Positions 8,773-18,186 are shown, counted from the stretch's first letter. The stretch is DNA of 64,000 bases from Alphaproteobacteria bacterium (GCA_026400645.1 JAPLOP010000023.1:1-64000); one strand, 5' to 3'. Numbers and translations are program-made. The notes: generated by a model from the sequence alone, not told the origin.

Positions 8773-8965
8773 CTATTCAAAATCAATAAAGGGAATCACG
8801 GCATGGGCATAATCAAAAATCTTACTGCCGCAGGAAAAACCATTACGCATTCTGCTCTCAACTCTATCAAAAACCTCGCGGAATGGTTTATGACTATCCC
8901 TATCAAGATTGACCAATTTTTCACATATAACCATGATACTCACATTCATTCACGAATCGATGGCC
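8773..8965 (-). pseudogene. C-terminal remnant of a paralog of the 291-aa secreted protein
   Basis: Reading leftward from about 8965, the frame encodes YHGYMCEKLVNLDRDSHKPF, then REVFDRVESRMRN and GSKIFDYAHAVIPFIDFE, ending at TAG 8773-8775. This aligns over about 58 residues with the end of the protein encoded at 7114-7989 (GGYVCGGHWVDVDRDKDMSF ... GSKIFDYASAVIPFIDFE). No start codon or upstream part is present. The remnant follows, in the same frame, directly after the TAA of the small gene at 8969-9262. It is a broken copy rather than a gene with its own promoter. Confidence 0.75.
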
Positions 8966-8968
8966 TAG

Positions 8969-9262
8969 TTATTTCTTGCCCAACCCCAAAAATTTCTGAG
9001 TATTAGAACGGTGACCACTTTCTGCTTTGCATTTAGCCTTGGCTTCATCATAAAAATATTCGCATTGGCCGGATTTCTTGGATGTTTTTTTACAAACAGC
9101 CATATTGGAAACTGCCTTTTCTTTGCACTCTTTATAGATCGCATCCGCTTTTGCATCGATTTCAGCTTGTGTATCGGCATAACTGCAAGGGGTCAATAAT
9201 ACAACAACAACTGTTGCCTGCGCTACAATACTAAAAAATCCTGTTAAACTTTTAATCTTCAT
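8969..9262 (-). CDS. Small cysteine-containing secreted protein (97 aa)
   Basis: A signal peptide (MKIKSLTGFFSIVAQATVVV, then VLLTPCSYAD) is followed by a short, lysine-rich mature part with four cysteines in a regular pattern (YKEC, MAVC, GQC, KAKC), probably two disulfides in a helical hairpin. AAAGG lies about 10 bases before the ATG. No family recognised. It is the first gene after the portal gene and its TAA is followed, in frame, by the remnant of another secreted protein. A periplasmic or exported role is inference. Confidence 0.65.
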   Translation of the reverse strand: MKIKSLTGFFSIVAQATVVVVLLTPCSYADTQAEIDAKADAIYKECKEKAVSNMAVCKKTSKKSGQCEYFYDEAKAKCKAESGHRSNTQKFLGLGKK

Positions 9263-9386
9263 GATTCATTACCTTTTCTTTGTGAATATTAGCAAATATG
9301 GATTAATCATCCATAGTATTAACCTATCACTCAATTCTTAATATCTAGTTAATTTAAATTTTTTTCATCAATTCTCTCCCCATCCC

Positions 9387-10622
9387 TCACCCCACAACAT
9401 CCCCACCCTCGATCGGACTGTACCCCACGGCTTGGCGTTTCTCATTCACGGTCAAAAAATCAGCCCCAACAATCTTGGCCCATGCAGCTTCTCGCCGTGG
9501 CGCCAGCGCTGGAATTGAATCCAGATCATATCCAATCCGAAAACCCTCTCCAAAATACGGCACCAACCACAAATTAAATTCCGCAACCAAAAATTCCAAC
9601 AGCGGCAGAATCGTGTCCTCCCACAAATGGAATCGCGCCTCCTTGTAATTGGCAAACGTCGCATCCCCCGGCACCCCCGCCAGCATGGGTGGCACCCCAA
9701 ATGCCTGCGTAATCTCACGCGCGGACATATTTTTCCCCTCAACAAAATCCAGATCCTTAAGCGACATCCCCATTTCCTTCCACTCAAAATCCCCCTCCAA
9801 AACCATAATGCGACCCGCGTTTTTGGTCCCCTCGTACGTCACCCTTAAATCCTCACGCAGGGTTTGCCTCTGCTCCTCCGTCAGCGGATACCCATGTGGC
9901 GCCGGCTTTACCAACAATGCCCCCGACGGCCGCCCCCCGTTTTGCAACAATGCCAAATTATGTGCCGCCACCGCATTGTGTTGATCAATGGAACAGCTTG
10001 ATGCCTCAAGCGGGCTCATCCCGTACCAATCATTCAAGGGGTTGAATAATTTCAAATGCAAAACCGACGATTCCCCCGACACTGCATCCACAGACAATCG
10101 CTTTTTATGGGCCCCTGCCGCATACTCAAACGCTGCTGGAACGCCACCCAATCCTGGGACAACTTTCACCCGATCAGGGCGCAGGGGATATAATTCCATT
10201 GGCTGGCCCTGGGCATTTAAAACGGCTTCGATATAGGCATTGCCCGACAGCAATAAATACCCAACGACCGCCTCGATAAAGGCCGACCCCGCCTGTTTTG
10301 GACTGGGGGAGTTCAGCAACATTAACAATGGATGATGATCCACCTCGTGCTCCCCGGATCCTTTTCGCTCATACAGCAGCCATGGAACGCTGGCCAATCC
10401 ACGTGCAATCACAGTCACGCATCGGTACACGATCACATTTTTTTGGTATCCCTCCTCCGCCAGGGCATCATATCGCCGCGGAGTCCACACGGGTTGCCCC
10501 AATGTTGCACACGCAACCATCGCCCCAACGCTGCTCGCTTTTTGTAATGGAACGGCTTGATCCTTATTCCGGGATGCAGGCGCAAAACGACCCATCCACG
10601 ATGCGATACTATCAATCGACAT
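9387..10622 (-). CDS. HK97-family portal protein, GTA-like
   Basis: The 411-residue protein forms the dodecameric portal through which DNA enters the head. Family motifs: VYRCVTVIARGLASVPWLLY, HPLLMLLNSPSP, GNAYIEAV, LYPLRPDRVKVVPG, LHLKLFNPLNDWYGMSPLEA, and AREITQAFGVPPMLAGVPGD. The C-terminal part (FLTVNEKRQAVGYSPIEGGD) is also typical of Rhodobacter-type GTA portals. AGGGGAAA precedes the ATG. Length is normal and the frame intact. No terminase gene precedes it in this window: upstream DNA holds only palindromic repeats. Confidence 0.92.
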   Translation of the reverse strand: MSIDSIASWMGRFAPASRNKDQAVPLQKASSVGAMVACATLGQPVWTPRRYDALAEEGYQKNVIVYRCVTVIARGLASVPWLLYERKGSGEHEVDHHPLLMLLNSPSPKQAGSAFIEAVVGYLLLSGNAYIEAVLNAQGQPMELYPLRPDRVKVVPGLGGVPAAFEYAAGAHKKRLSVDAVSGESSVLHLKLFNPLNDWYGMSPLEASSCSIDQHNAVAAHNLALLQNGGRPSGALLVKPAPHGYPLTEEQRQTLREDLRVTYEGTKNAGRIMVLEGDFEWKEMGMSLKDLDFVEGKNMSAREITQAFGVPPMLAGVPGDATFANYKEARFHLWEDTILPLLEFLVAEFNLWLVPYFGEGFRIGYDLDSIPALAPRREAAWAKIVGADFLTVNEKRQAVGYSPIEGGDVVG

Positions 10623-10797
10623 AGTTTTCCCCTGATTAAAATAAAGTAAAATGAAATTTTTTGATTTGAAATGAAGAATTGAGGAGATTTTAGGTGCTGT
10701 TTATTCACACCAACATCAATTCTATATTTTTTATACTATATATTTGCGACGAAAGGCAAACTTTAAAATGTCCCATGAAAAGAATTTTGAATGGATA

Positions 10798-10847
10798 TCG
10801 TGACGTCATGGCGAACGAACAAAGAAAGCGTGGCCATCCGGGAAACC
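10798..10847. repeat. Palindromic repeat family A (solo arm)
   Basis: GTGACGTCATGGCGAACGAA...GCGTGGCCATCCGGG is one arm of the repeat that makes up the core of the type I and type II inverted-repeat elements elsewhere in the window. It stands alone upstream of the portal gene. The 786-base gap 10623-11408 holds this repeat, the family B repeat and the family C element, and no gene that I can support. Confidence 0.65.
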
Positions 10848-10901
10848 TAGGCTTGAACCCTGCACACAAGACCACTCCCGTCATCACACAACACCCACCC
10901 T

Positions 10902-10976
10902 CCGTCATCCCGTGGCTTGACCACGGGACCCATGTATTCCGTTGTGGATCCCGCGATCAAGTCGCGGGATGACGGG
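10902..10976. repeat. Palindromic repeat family B, copy 1
   Basis: CCGTCATCCCGTGGCTTGAC ... GATCAAGTCGCGGGATGACGGG is an inverted repeat with two inner hairpins (GTGGCTTGACCAC and GCGATCAAGTCGC). This is the short palindrome whose translations (GLDPGS- or SRDLIAGS-like) occur in many alphaproteobacterial genomes. Other copies are at 17345-17419, 25677-25715 (shortened) and 42384-42459. Confidence 0.75.
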
Positions 10977-11200
10977 GGTGTTTCTATAAACCGACAAGAA
11001 AAAATGGGCATATCACTCGGATTTCTGCGGTATTGAGAGTTCGGGGACAGAACCCCCAATCATTCATAAAAAATGGCGCTATGTTAAACTTAAATCAACT
11101 TTTAAATAAACCTACCTATTGTTTAGTAAATTTAAATTTAGTTATTTTAACCTCCCGTTAATAACTCACCATGCATAATAATAACAAAGATAACACTATT

Positions 11201-11358
11201 TAACCTGAGCTCAATATAACAAGTCAATAAGACCCCGGCAAAAGCGAGTTTCCCTATGGCTTGACCATAGGGTCCAGAGAAAGAAATTGATCTTTATCAA
11301 CTGGGGAAAACTTCGGTGGGCTCTGTTTTGATACGGCTCTTACGTCGAACTGGGGTTA
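11201..11358. repeat. Inverted-repeat element family C, copy 1
   Basis: The element shares the block CAAGTCAATAA...GCAAAAGC.AGTTTCCCTA, TGGCTTGACCATAGGGTCCA and GAGAAAGAAATTGATCTTTA with the copy at 37559-37734. Outer arms (AACCTGAGCTC... and ...CTTACGTCGAACTGGGGTT) form a degenerate inverted repeat. It ends 50 bases before the gene at 11409. Confidence 0.65.
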
Positions 11359-11408
11359 TCTAGGCGCTACAAAACCAGCACCAACAAAGCCAAAAGGAAT
11401 CCGCCATC

Positions 11409-12014
11409 ATGACACAACAACGCAAATTCTATTTTTCGGCCCTCATCACCCTCTTCATTGCCAATATCGGCATGGTGAATATCGCGAATTCCGCAAGTTA
11501 TGATGGCGCATATATTGGCAATGTACCCGCCACAACAGACGATCTAAAAGCCAGCATTCAGATATTATTGAATCGACCCTATTCTTCATCAATTCACTCG
11601 GACTCCTACGCAAATTCTAACGTAAATAGCTGGACTAATTTACAACTCCGCGCCTATTTAATAACATCACAGGAATTCACAACAGTGATGTTGCCCCAAA
11701 TCAATGTCATGTCCGCAGCTGCCTTAGCAGCAAGTTCACCATCAAACACCACTTATCATTATCCAGGCCCCGGGATATCCACAAACGGTGTATTAGCAGT
11801 GCAAGATGTGGTCAATGCCTACCGATCAGTATTGTGCAGAAACCCTGAATCATCCGATGTCGTGTACGGGGAATTAACAGCACGCAATAATTATCTAGAC
11901 ATGTTAAGGGATTTTACTGGGTCATACGAATTTGGGACCATGGTTCAAAATGACACAACGCCATCGCCCATAACTGGTCTCACATTAAAGGCCGCCATAT
12001 TCCCCGGCACCTAA
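11409..12014 (+). CDS. Secreted protein with two DUF4214-like repeats
   Basis: The 201-residue protein has a signal peptide (MTQQRKFYFSALITLFIANI, cleavage near NSA). The region around residues 126-175 (VQDVVNAYRSVLCRNPESSD ... LRDFTGSYEF) fits the DUF4214 pattern, in which a helix with a YRxxLxRxPd motif leads to a final SxEF. A weaker first copy is at about residues 42-92 (IQILLNRPYSS ... YLITSQEF). DUF4214 is found in secreted and surface-layer proteins; its biochemical role is not settled. AAAGGA precedes the ATG. It is followed at 43 bases by the aspartyl-protease lipoprotein gene and may be co-transcribed. The family assignment rests on motif reading only. Confidence 0.6.
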   Translation: MTQQRKFYFSALITLFIANIGMVNIANSASYDGAYIGNVPATTDDLKASIQILLNRPYSSSIHSDSYANSNVNSWTNLQLRAYLITSQEFTTVMLPQINVMSAAALAASSPSNTTYHYPGPGISTNGVLAVQDVVNAYRSVLCRNPESSDVVYGELTARNNYLDMLRDFTGSYEFGTMVQNDTTPSPITGLTLKAAIFPGT

Positions 12015-12057
12015 TAAACACCCTCAAACCCCCAACCAGAAAGGCACACCCCACATC

Positions 12058-13020
12058 ATGGATTTTATCATACGATTAACGGGCCTGGTCCTTATGACAA
12101 AAGGAAAACAATCACAAATGCATGCACTTCTTCTTATTCTTGCCCTGGCACTATCCGGCTGCCAGAACACCTCGTCGGACAATTCATTGCCCGTTACCTT
12201 TCATCCGGATTATGGCCTGCCCCTGGTTAATATTGGCATTAACGGGGAAACTATGCTGGCCTATGTCGATACGGGGGCTAATTTCCTTAGGGTCTGCTTG
12301 CCCAAACAAGACATAGAAAGACTGGGTGCCCACCCGAATGGCAAGGTAACACGATTCTTTGGATTAGGCGGGATGGCTCATGCATCCCCAGAATACGATG
12401 CCTTTCTTACCCTTGGGGTCAACGCCCCAATAAAAACATCCATTCAGGAATTCAAGGAATGGGGATTCACAATGGGTCAAAAACCCTATGATTCGCTGGG
12501 TCTAAAGCCAGCCTATATTGGGTTGCGCCTTTTAAAACACTATACCCTGTTCCTTGATTTTTCAAAAAATGATCTCCGTCTTTATCCGCCATCCTTTTCA
12601 CCAACAGGGATGGCGGACTGGACCGAAATTCCATTCACAGTCACAGCCAGCGGGATTGAATTTCCCTTAAAATTAGAGGGATCCACAGTTCAAGCCATTT
12701 TGGATACAGGGGCCAGTCGTTCATTGTTGATACAGGACCCATCCATTTTTTCCGATCACCATCACCGACGGGAATTCGCCCAAAAAATTATCCTTACAGG
12801 ATTACAGATTGGAAAGTTGCTTTTGGATCCACTGACGGTCATACATAAACATTTTCCAAAGCCGGATGTTCATTTGATTCTTGGGTGCGATTTTTTAAAG
12901 CACCATCAACTGTACATTAGCTTTAAAGACAAAAGAATCTGGATACGAAAGGCCGCCCCTCAGATCGAAAATCACCCCGTTAGTGTTGAGGCAGCCCCTA
13001 GGGAGCGCATGCTGCTTTAA
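12058..13020 (+). CDS. Lipoprotein with two retropepsin-like aspartyl protease sites
   Basis: The 320-residue protein has a lipoprotein signal ending in ALSGC (Cys35). It carries two Asp-Thr-Gly-Ala motifs, Asp71 in AYVDTGAN and Asp216 in AILDTGASRS, each in a half with similar predicted fold. Two such half-sites fit a clan AA aspartyl protease with both lobes in one chain. A later LILGCDFLKHH resembles the hydrophobic-Gly motif that follows in retropepsins. The lipid anchor would hold it to the outer or inner membrane in the periplasm. Starts at 12094 and 12118 are also possible. It overlaps the end of the convergent MarC-like gene by 23 bases. Confidence 0.72.
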   Translation: MDFIIRLTGLVLMTKGKQSQMHALLLILALALSGCQNTSSDNSLPVTFHPDYGLPLVNIGINGETMLAYVDTGANFLRVCLPKQDIERLGAHPNGKVTRFFGLGGMAHASPEYDAFLTLGVNAPIKTSIQEFKEWGFTMGQKPYDSLGLKPAYIGLRLLKHYTLFLDFSKNDLRLYPPSFSPTGMADWTEIPFTVTASGIEFPLKLEGSTVQAILDTGASRSLLIQDPSIFSDHHHRREFAQKIILTGLQIGKLLLDPLTVIHKHFPKPDVHLILGCDFLKHHQLYISFKDKRIWIRKAAPQIENHPVSVEAAPRERMLL

Positions 13021-13639
13021 TCGCCATCGTTATACCCGTCAGCATACTTTGAACCGCAAGGGCCGATAAAATAATACCAAAAACACGCGTCAAAACGTTC
13101 GTCCCCGTCACACCCAGAATGCGCATAATGGGATCCCCGGCCCTAAGACAGATATAGACAATCAGCAAGACGATCACCAACAGCGCAACAACGCTGGTCT
13201 GGGCTAGAAGGCTCACCCCTTCTGCTTGGCGCATCAGAACAACCGTGGACGTTAGCGCACCAGGCCCCGCAATCAAGGGAATGGCCAACGGAAATACACT
13301 GATGTCGTCACGTTGGGCGGCTTCCTTTGTTTCATCGCCAGTCGGCGCACGCATTCCTGTGTTTTGGGAAATAACCATATCAAGGGCCGCCAAAAATAAC
13401 AAAAATCCCCAGGCAATACGAAAGGCGGATTCTGATATATTCATCACATCAAGAAGTTTTTCCCCCAAAAAAGCAAACGACAGCAGCAGAACAAGGCTGA
13501 TAAAGCAGGCTTTCTTAGCCGTTTTGACCTTAACCTCCTTTTTATCAGAGCACGTCAAAGATATAAAAACAGGCACAATCGCAAAGGGATCAATAACAAC
13601 AAACAGCGTTATAAACGTTTGCCAAAGAAATTCATTCAT
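12998..13639 (-). CDS. MarC-family integral membrane protein (UPF0056)
   Basis: The 213-residue protein has six predicted membrane segments and the family opening FITLFVVIDPFAIVPVFISL, followed by the second-half motifs FPLAIPLIAGPGALTSTVVL and GVTGTNVLTRVFGIILSALA. MarC proteins share a fold with cation/permease-like transporters, but their substrate is unknown; the old link to multiple antibiotic resistance was not upheld. No clear ribosome binding site precedes the ATG. Its 3' end overlaps the convergent aspartyl-protease gene. Confidence 0.9.
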   Translation of the reverse strand: MNEFLWQTFITLFVVIDPFAIVPVFISLTCSDKKEVKVKTAKKACFISLVLLLSFAFLGEKLLDVMNISESAFRIAWGFLLFLAALDMVISQNTGMRAPTGDETKEAAQRDDISVFPLAIPLIAGPGALTSTVVLMRQAEGVSLLAQTSVVALLVIVLLIVYICLRAGDPIMRILGVTGTNVLTRVFGIILSALAVQSMLTGITMAIKAACAP

Positions 13640-13871
13640 AATATCGCGTCAATACAAATATATAAAAAGTCATAATACTTACTATAGACTGGCATAAATG
13701 GCAAAGCAATAATAGAAAACAGATCTCGCACAAAAATCGTATACAATGATCGGCCTTGTAATCATTTTATAAATCCTGAATACGCAAAATAATTATCCCT
13801 GTAAACTATTTATTAACCTTTCGGATGATATATTTATATCTAGAACAGAGTATCAAATAAGGGGATTGGAC

Positions 13872-14303
13872 ATGAAAAGCAAGGGAATATATGTCCTATT
13901 TTTAAGCATTGGGATAACCGCAGTATTGGCAGAAACGGCTGCTGACACAGAAAATTCATTTTATCAGGGAAAATCTGACCACAAGGCATCCATTGCAATG
14001 ACCCCCTCGAACGGAGATCGGTCCGTAAAAGAAGCCATGGTTGGTGATTCAGTCAGGGCAAAACAACTTCCCGTTAAAATAAAGCGAGTCGTTCATTATA
14101 GCACTCTTCCCATGCAAAATGTGCCTGCCCAAAAGAAGGATGAAAACAATACCGAAGGCAACACAAACGAGGAAGACGACGATACCCAATCCGATAACAA
14201 TCCCATACCCGTCGATCTGTCAACGCCCTATGCCCGACAACTCTATTCGACAAACATGCCGATGCTGATGCCGATTTCCTTTATTCAAGAAGTCAACGGA
14301 TAG
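13872..14303 (+). CDS. Small acidic secreted protein of unknown function (143 aa)
   Basis: The ATG at 13872 is chosen because AAGGGG lies seven bases before it; a TTG two codons upstream is the alternative. A signal peptide (MKSKGIYVLFLSIGITAVLA, cleavage near AET) is followed by a low-complexity mature part: a basic stretch with KIKRVVHYSTLP, then an acidic and Asn-rich segment (ENNTEGNTNEEDDDTQSDNN), then a Met/Pro-rich tail. No domain is visible. Such composition suggests a flexible exported protein. A/T-rich DNA upstream (13640-13871) probably holds the promoter. Confidence 0.6.
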   Translation: MKSKGIYVLFLSIGITAVLAETAADTENSFYQGKSDHKASIAMTPSNGDRSVKEAMVGDSVRAKQLPVKIKRVVHYSTLPMQNVPAQKKDENNTEGNTNEEDDDTQSDNNPIPVDLSTPYARQLYSTNMPMLMPISFIQEVNG

Positions 14304-14397
14304 CCCCCGTGACCCTATAGATCATTCCCAATAATTTTCCCCAACACAACTCTATTGTCATTCTCGTGCTTGACACGAAAATCTATGTATTTTACTT

Positions 14398-14548
14398 ATA
14401 CCATTTTCAATAAATCTTCATGAGTTCGGGATGCTTTCTGGATTGCTTTGTCGGGGCTTCGCCCTCCGCGCAATGACGTCGTCATGGCGAGCCGACGAAG
14501 GTGGCGTGGCCATCCAGGAAACTCACTAATCATTTTTGAAAATGGCAT
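14398..14548. repeat. MITE-like inverted-repeat element, type I, copy 3
   Basis: The left arm ATACCATTTTCAATAAATC... (14398-14427) is intact; the right arm (about 14519-14548) has decayed (ACTCACTAATCATTTTTGAA...). The core is the same as at 865-1015. A short perfect hairpin, ATCCTCGGG / CCCGAGGAT at 14555-14577, adjoins it. Together they fill the gap between the small secreted gene and alaS; nothing else is seen in 14304-14626. Confidence 0.75.
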
Positions 14549-14626
14549 TAGGAGATCCTCGGGTCAAGCCCGAGGATTGACAATGGGGTGTTTCCCTGAA
14601 AAATGATCGGGAAGAGGTACACACAC

Positions 14627-17236
14627 CTATCCGACGAATTTTTGAAACACCCGTATCAACCGGGAAATAGCCCCCAAATCATTGCCCCCAGCCTGCGCCA
14701 AATCGGGACGCCCGCCGCCGCCTTTTCCACCCAGGGTTTCGGCGCCAATTCGGGCCAAATCAACGGCGCTGATACGATCGGTCAAATCATCCGTCACCCC
14801 AACGACCAGCGATACCTTGTCATCACACACGCTGGTGACGATCACAATTCCAGACTGAATTTCCTTTTTCAGGTCATCAACCACAGCCTTTAAATCACGC
14901 GCAGCCACACCCGTCAAATGCCGAATCGCCGCCCGATAAGCCCCAAGGGTCGTCACGGATTGTTCCGCCGCAGTCCCCGCCGGTTTTAACGCCAATGACC
15001 GCTTTAAATCCGCCACTTGTTTTTGCAAATCGGTCACTTGCTTTTTCGCATTATCGCGTTCCAGCAACAAAGAACCTTGGGTCTGATTTAGCAACTCAAT
15101 GATGGCCGTTCCGGTGATCGCCTCTATCCGGCGCACGCCCGACGATACGCCATTTTCCGACACAACCATGTACAACCCAATGTCGCCCGTATTTTGGACA
15201 TGGGTCCCACCACAAAGCTCCACCGAAAAATCACCCATACTCACAACGCGAACCTCGTCACCATATCGTTCCCCAAACAGGGCCATGGCTCCCTCGGCTA
15301 CGGCCTGATCGGGTGTCATTAATCGTGTTTGCGCCGGCAACGCAGTGCGTATCGCGCCATTAACCAGATCCTGAACAGCCTTTAATTCGTCAGCAGTAAC
15401 AGCCCTTGGATGCGTAAAATCGAAACGCAACCGGTCCGCTGACACAAGCGATCCTTTTTGGGCAACATGCTGTCCCAAAATCTGCCGCAATGCCGCATGC
15501 AGCAAATGCGTGGCCGAATGGTTGGCCGCAATTAATCGACGATTTTCAGAATCAACCCTCAACGTAACCGCATCCCCCAGATGTACCGAACCCGCCATAA
15601 CATAGCCCACATGAACAAAAAGCGACCCGACCTTTTTTTGCGTGTTGCTAACCCTTACCATGGCACCAGAATCCGTTTCCAAAACCCCCTGATCGCCAGC
15701 TTGCCCCCCTGATTCCGCATAAAACGGAGTCTGATTGGTCACAATCATAACAGTCGCGCCAACGCCAGCCTCGTCCAAAATCGTTTGATCAGCCTGCCCC
15801 AGGATCGCCGTGATGACACCCTCGGCTTGCAACGTGGCATATCCTAAAAATTCAGTTGCCCCCAATTTTTCTTTCAGATCAAACCAAACCTTATCCTGCA
15901 TCGCATCGCCGGACCCAACCCAACCAGATCGGGCCTGTGCTTTTTGTTGATTCATGCTGTCCTGAAACCCATCAACATCAACCAATCGCCCCTCGGCCTT
16001 TAAAACATCCTGGGTCAAATCAAGCGGGAAACCATACGTATCATACAACTTAAACGCGACCTCTCCCGAAAGCGGTGCCCCCTGCGGCAAACTGACCGTC
16101 GATTCATTCAGCAGCTTTAATCCACGATCCAGGGTTTGATGGAATTTTTCCTCTTCTTGCTTTAATGTTTGCTGGATCAAAGCCTGGGCCCGCAAAAGTT
16201 CAGGATAGGCATCGCCCATCAACCGAATCAGCGTAGGCACCAATTGCCAAAACAGCGGATCCCGCGCGCCCAACAAATGGGCATGACGCATACCGCGGCG
16301 CATAATACGACGCAACACATACCCCCGCCCATCGTTGGATGGTAAAACCCCATCGGCCATCAAAAAACAACTGGCCCGCAAATGATCCGCGATCACATTA
16401 TATGAATGGCGGCTTTCCGGACGCGATTGCCCCGTTAAATCAACAATGGCCGCAATAATTTCCCGAAACAAATCCGTATCGTAATTGTTGTGAACCCCCT
16501 GCAATACCGCAGCGACACGTTCCAACCCCATGCCGGTATCAATTGACGGATTGGGCAACGACATACGCGATCCATCGGCTTGCTGATCAAACTGCATGAA
16601 CACAAGGTTCCAAATCTCAACAAAACGATCCCCATCCTGGTCCGCCGATCCAGGAGGGCCCCCAGCAACGCCATCCCCATGGTCATAAAAAATTTCCGAA
16701 CACGGACCGCACGGCCCCGTATCACCCATCGACCAAAAGTTATCGGACGTGGCAATACGAATAATACGGTCATCACTGAACCCGGCAATTTTCCGCCAAA
16801 GGGTTGCAGCCTCCGTATCATCTGCGTACACAGTCACAAGCAACCGCTTTGGATCCAAACATAGTTCCTTTGTGACCAGATCCCACGCATACGCAATGGC
16901 TTGTTCCTTGAAATAATCACCAAAAGAAAAATTACCCAGCATTTCAAAAAACGTATGATGCCGCGCAGTATAGCCAACATTATCCAAATCGTTGTGCTTC
17001 CCCCCCGCCCGAAGACATTTCTGGGATGTTACCGCGCGGTTATAGGGCCGCCTTTCTTTGCCCGTGAATACATCCTTGAACTGAACCATCCCCGCATTGG
17101 TAAATAGCAACGTTGGGTCATTCTGTGGCACCAATGGGCTGGAACTGACGTTTTCATGCCCATTCTTCACAAAAAAGTCGATAAACGTACGACGGATATC
17201 CGCCAGTGTTTGGTTCTGTTTGTTTGGCGTATTCAT
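14627..17236 (-). CDS. alaS: Alanyl-tRNA synthetase
   Basis: This 869-residue enzyme charges tRNA-Ala with alanine in the cytoplasm. Visible parts: class II catalytic domain from residue 10 ([20 protein letters not shown], then [11 protein letters not shown] and the motif 2 region [19 protein letters not shown]), the glycine-rich [11 protein letters not shown], the editing domain with zinc ligands in HSATHLLHA and ELCGGTHV, and the C-Ala domain with a coiled region ending [22 protein letters not shown] precedes the ATG. Length is normal. It is a single-gene unit bordered by repeats on both sides. Confidence 0.98.
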   Translation of the reverse strand: MNTPNKQNQTLADIRRTFIDFFVKNGHENVSSSPLVPQNDPTLLFTNAGMVQFKDVFTGKERRPYNRAVTSQKCLRAGGKHNDLDNVGYTARHHTFFEMLGNFSFGDYFKEQAIAYAWDLVTKELCLDPKRLLVTVYADDTEAATLWRKIAGFSDDRIIRIATSDNFWSMGDTGPCGPCSEIFYDHGDGVAGGPPGSADQDGDRFVEIWNLVFMQFDQQADGSRMSLPNPSIDTGMGLERVAAVLQGVHNNYDTDLFREIIAAIVDLTGQSRPESRHSYNVIADHLRASCFLMADGVLPSNDGRGYVLRRIMRRGMRHAHLLGARDPLFWQLVPTLIRLMGDAYPELLRAQALIQQTLKQEEEKFHQTLDRGLKLLNESTVSLPQGAPLSGEVAFKLYDTYGFPLDLTQDVLKAEGRLVDVDGFQDSMNQQKAQARSGWVGSGDAMQDKVWFDLKEKLGATEFLGYATLQAEGVITAILGQADQTILDEAGVGATVMIVTNQTPFYAESGGQAGDQGVLETDSGAMVRVSNTQKKVGSLFVHVGYVMAGSVHLGDAVTLRVDSENRRLIAANHSATHLLHAALRQILGQHVAQKGSLVSADRLRFDFTHPRAVTADELKAVQDLVNGAIRTALPAQTRLMTPDQAVAEGAMALFGERYGDEVRVVSMGDFSVELCGGTHVQNTGDIGLYMVVSENGVSSGVRRIEAITGTAIIELLNQTQGSLLLERDNAKKQVTDLQKQVADLKRSLALKPAGTAAEQSVTTLGAYRAAIRHLTGVAARDLKAVVDDLKKEIQSGIVIVTSVCDDKVSLVVGVTDDLTDRISAVDLARIGAETLGGKGGGGRPDLAQAGGNDLGAISRLIRVFQKFVG

Positions 17237-17344
17237 TGGGCTCCTCGATTGGTTGTCATCTACTTAATTGTGCGTATAATTTAGGCTCTATCCTTAAACC
17301 CCACATCACACAAAACCACGCCCCGTCATCACACAAGATATCCC

Positions 17345-17419
17345 CCGTCATCCCGTGGCTTGACCACGGGATCCACAACGGAATACATGGACCCTACGAT
17401 CAAGTCGCGGGATGACGGG
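17345..17419. repeat. Palindromic repeat family B, copy 2
   Basis: CCGTCATCCCGTGGCTTGAC to AAGTCGCGGGATGACGGG is nearly identical to 10902-10976 but with the inner segment in the other orientation (GGAATACATGGACCC). It lies between alaS and the convergently placed end of the secreted-protein gene at 17438. Confidence 0.75.
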
Positions 17420-17437
17420 AGGGTGATCTTGCAGGGT

Positions 17438-18058
17438 TCAAGAACAGACCTTAGGCAAAAATCTTTTGTAAAGACTATCATATTCCATTTCAAGCGCATA
17501 GTTTTCAACCTCAGAAAATCGTTCGATTTTTGTTTCTGCAAATTTCCTTCGGTTTTTACCTGCCCCAAGAATGTGCCCACCACTTGTTTTGTCTTCCAGA
17601 TGTATCTGAATACGGTTCTTCTTTTTATTTCCATGAGAGGTAAAGGAAAATGGATTCACGATAGCGCCACCCTCCCTGGCGTCAAATGCATAACGACTGC
17701 CATCAGCCAATGTAATAGTGATCGATAATTCTTCCTTGAGGTGTCTTCCGCCCTTGGTATTTTTTTGTCTTTGCAGTAATTGAGCAGGATGAACACGAAA
17801 ACTTATATCTTGCTCACTATCGACGGTCACATCAATCTCAGCAGTGATGGGATTTTTTTGCTCATGTTTTTCATGTAATTTGCGTTTCTTATCCAGTTTG
17901 TTCATGTAATTCTGTCTATGTCGCCCCTTATAGTCATAATAGTCATCACTATAATCATCACGATACGCTTCCCATGAATTATCGCTACTATGCCCCGCAC
18001 CAACAGAAACAACAAAAAATCCCGCTACTAAAAACAAAAAACCATAACTTGTACGCAT
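17438..18058 (-). CDS. Secreted protein of unknown function (206 aa)
   Basis: The ATG at 18058 is preceded by GGTGGG and opens a good signal peptide (MRTSYGFLFLVAGFFVVSVG, cleavage near AGHS); the open frame reaches 18121. The mature part begins with a Tyr/Asp-rich stretch (WEAYRDDYSDDYYDYKG), a lysine-rich helix, then a beta-rich region (TAEIDVTVDSEQDISFRVHP, LSITITLADGSRYAFD). I do not recognise a family. Its stop lies within 20 bases of a family B repeat, so the last few codons may come from that border. Confidence 0.65.
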   Translation of the reverse strand: MRTSYGFLFLVAGFFVVSVGAGHSSDNSWEAYRDDYSDDYYDYKGRHRQNYMNKLDKKRKLHEKHEQKNPITAEIDVTVDSEQDISFRVHPAQLLQRQKNTKGGRHLKEELSITITLADGSRYAFDAREGGAIVNPFSFTSHGNKKKNRIQIHLEDKTSGGHILGAGKNRRKFAETKIERFSEVENYALEMEYDSLYKRFLPKVCS

Positions 18059-18186
18059 ATCCCACCATCCAAAAAAAATAATTAAATAAAAGGCTCTATA
18101 ATAATGGAAACAAATAGCCATTCATCTGTCAAGGAATGCGGATAGCGATAATAAGAAAGTTTGTGGATATTTTCAGGAGCAGCCAG

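Noticed and set aside
8775-8969. Stop-codon readthrough joining the 97-aa gene to the following remnant
   Set aside because: They share a frame, which happens by chance one time in three, and nothing else supports readthrough; kept only as a note on how a fusion could arise.
10694-11059. Short frames of 70-92 codons upstream of the portal gene
   Set aside because: They translate family A and B palindromes (VIPWLDHGTHVF, SSRDLIAGSTT).
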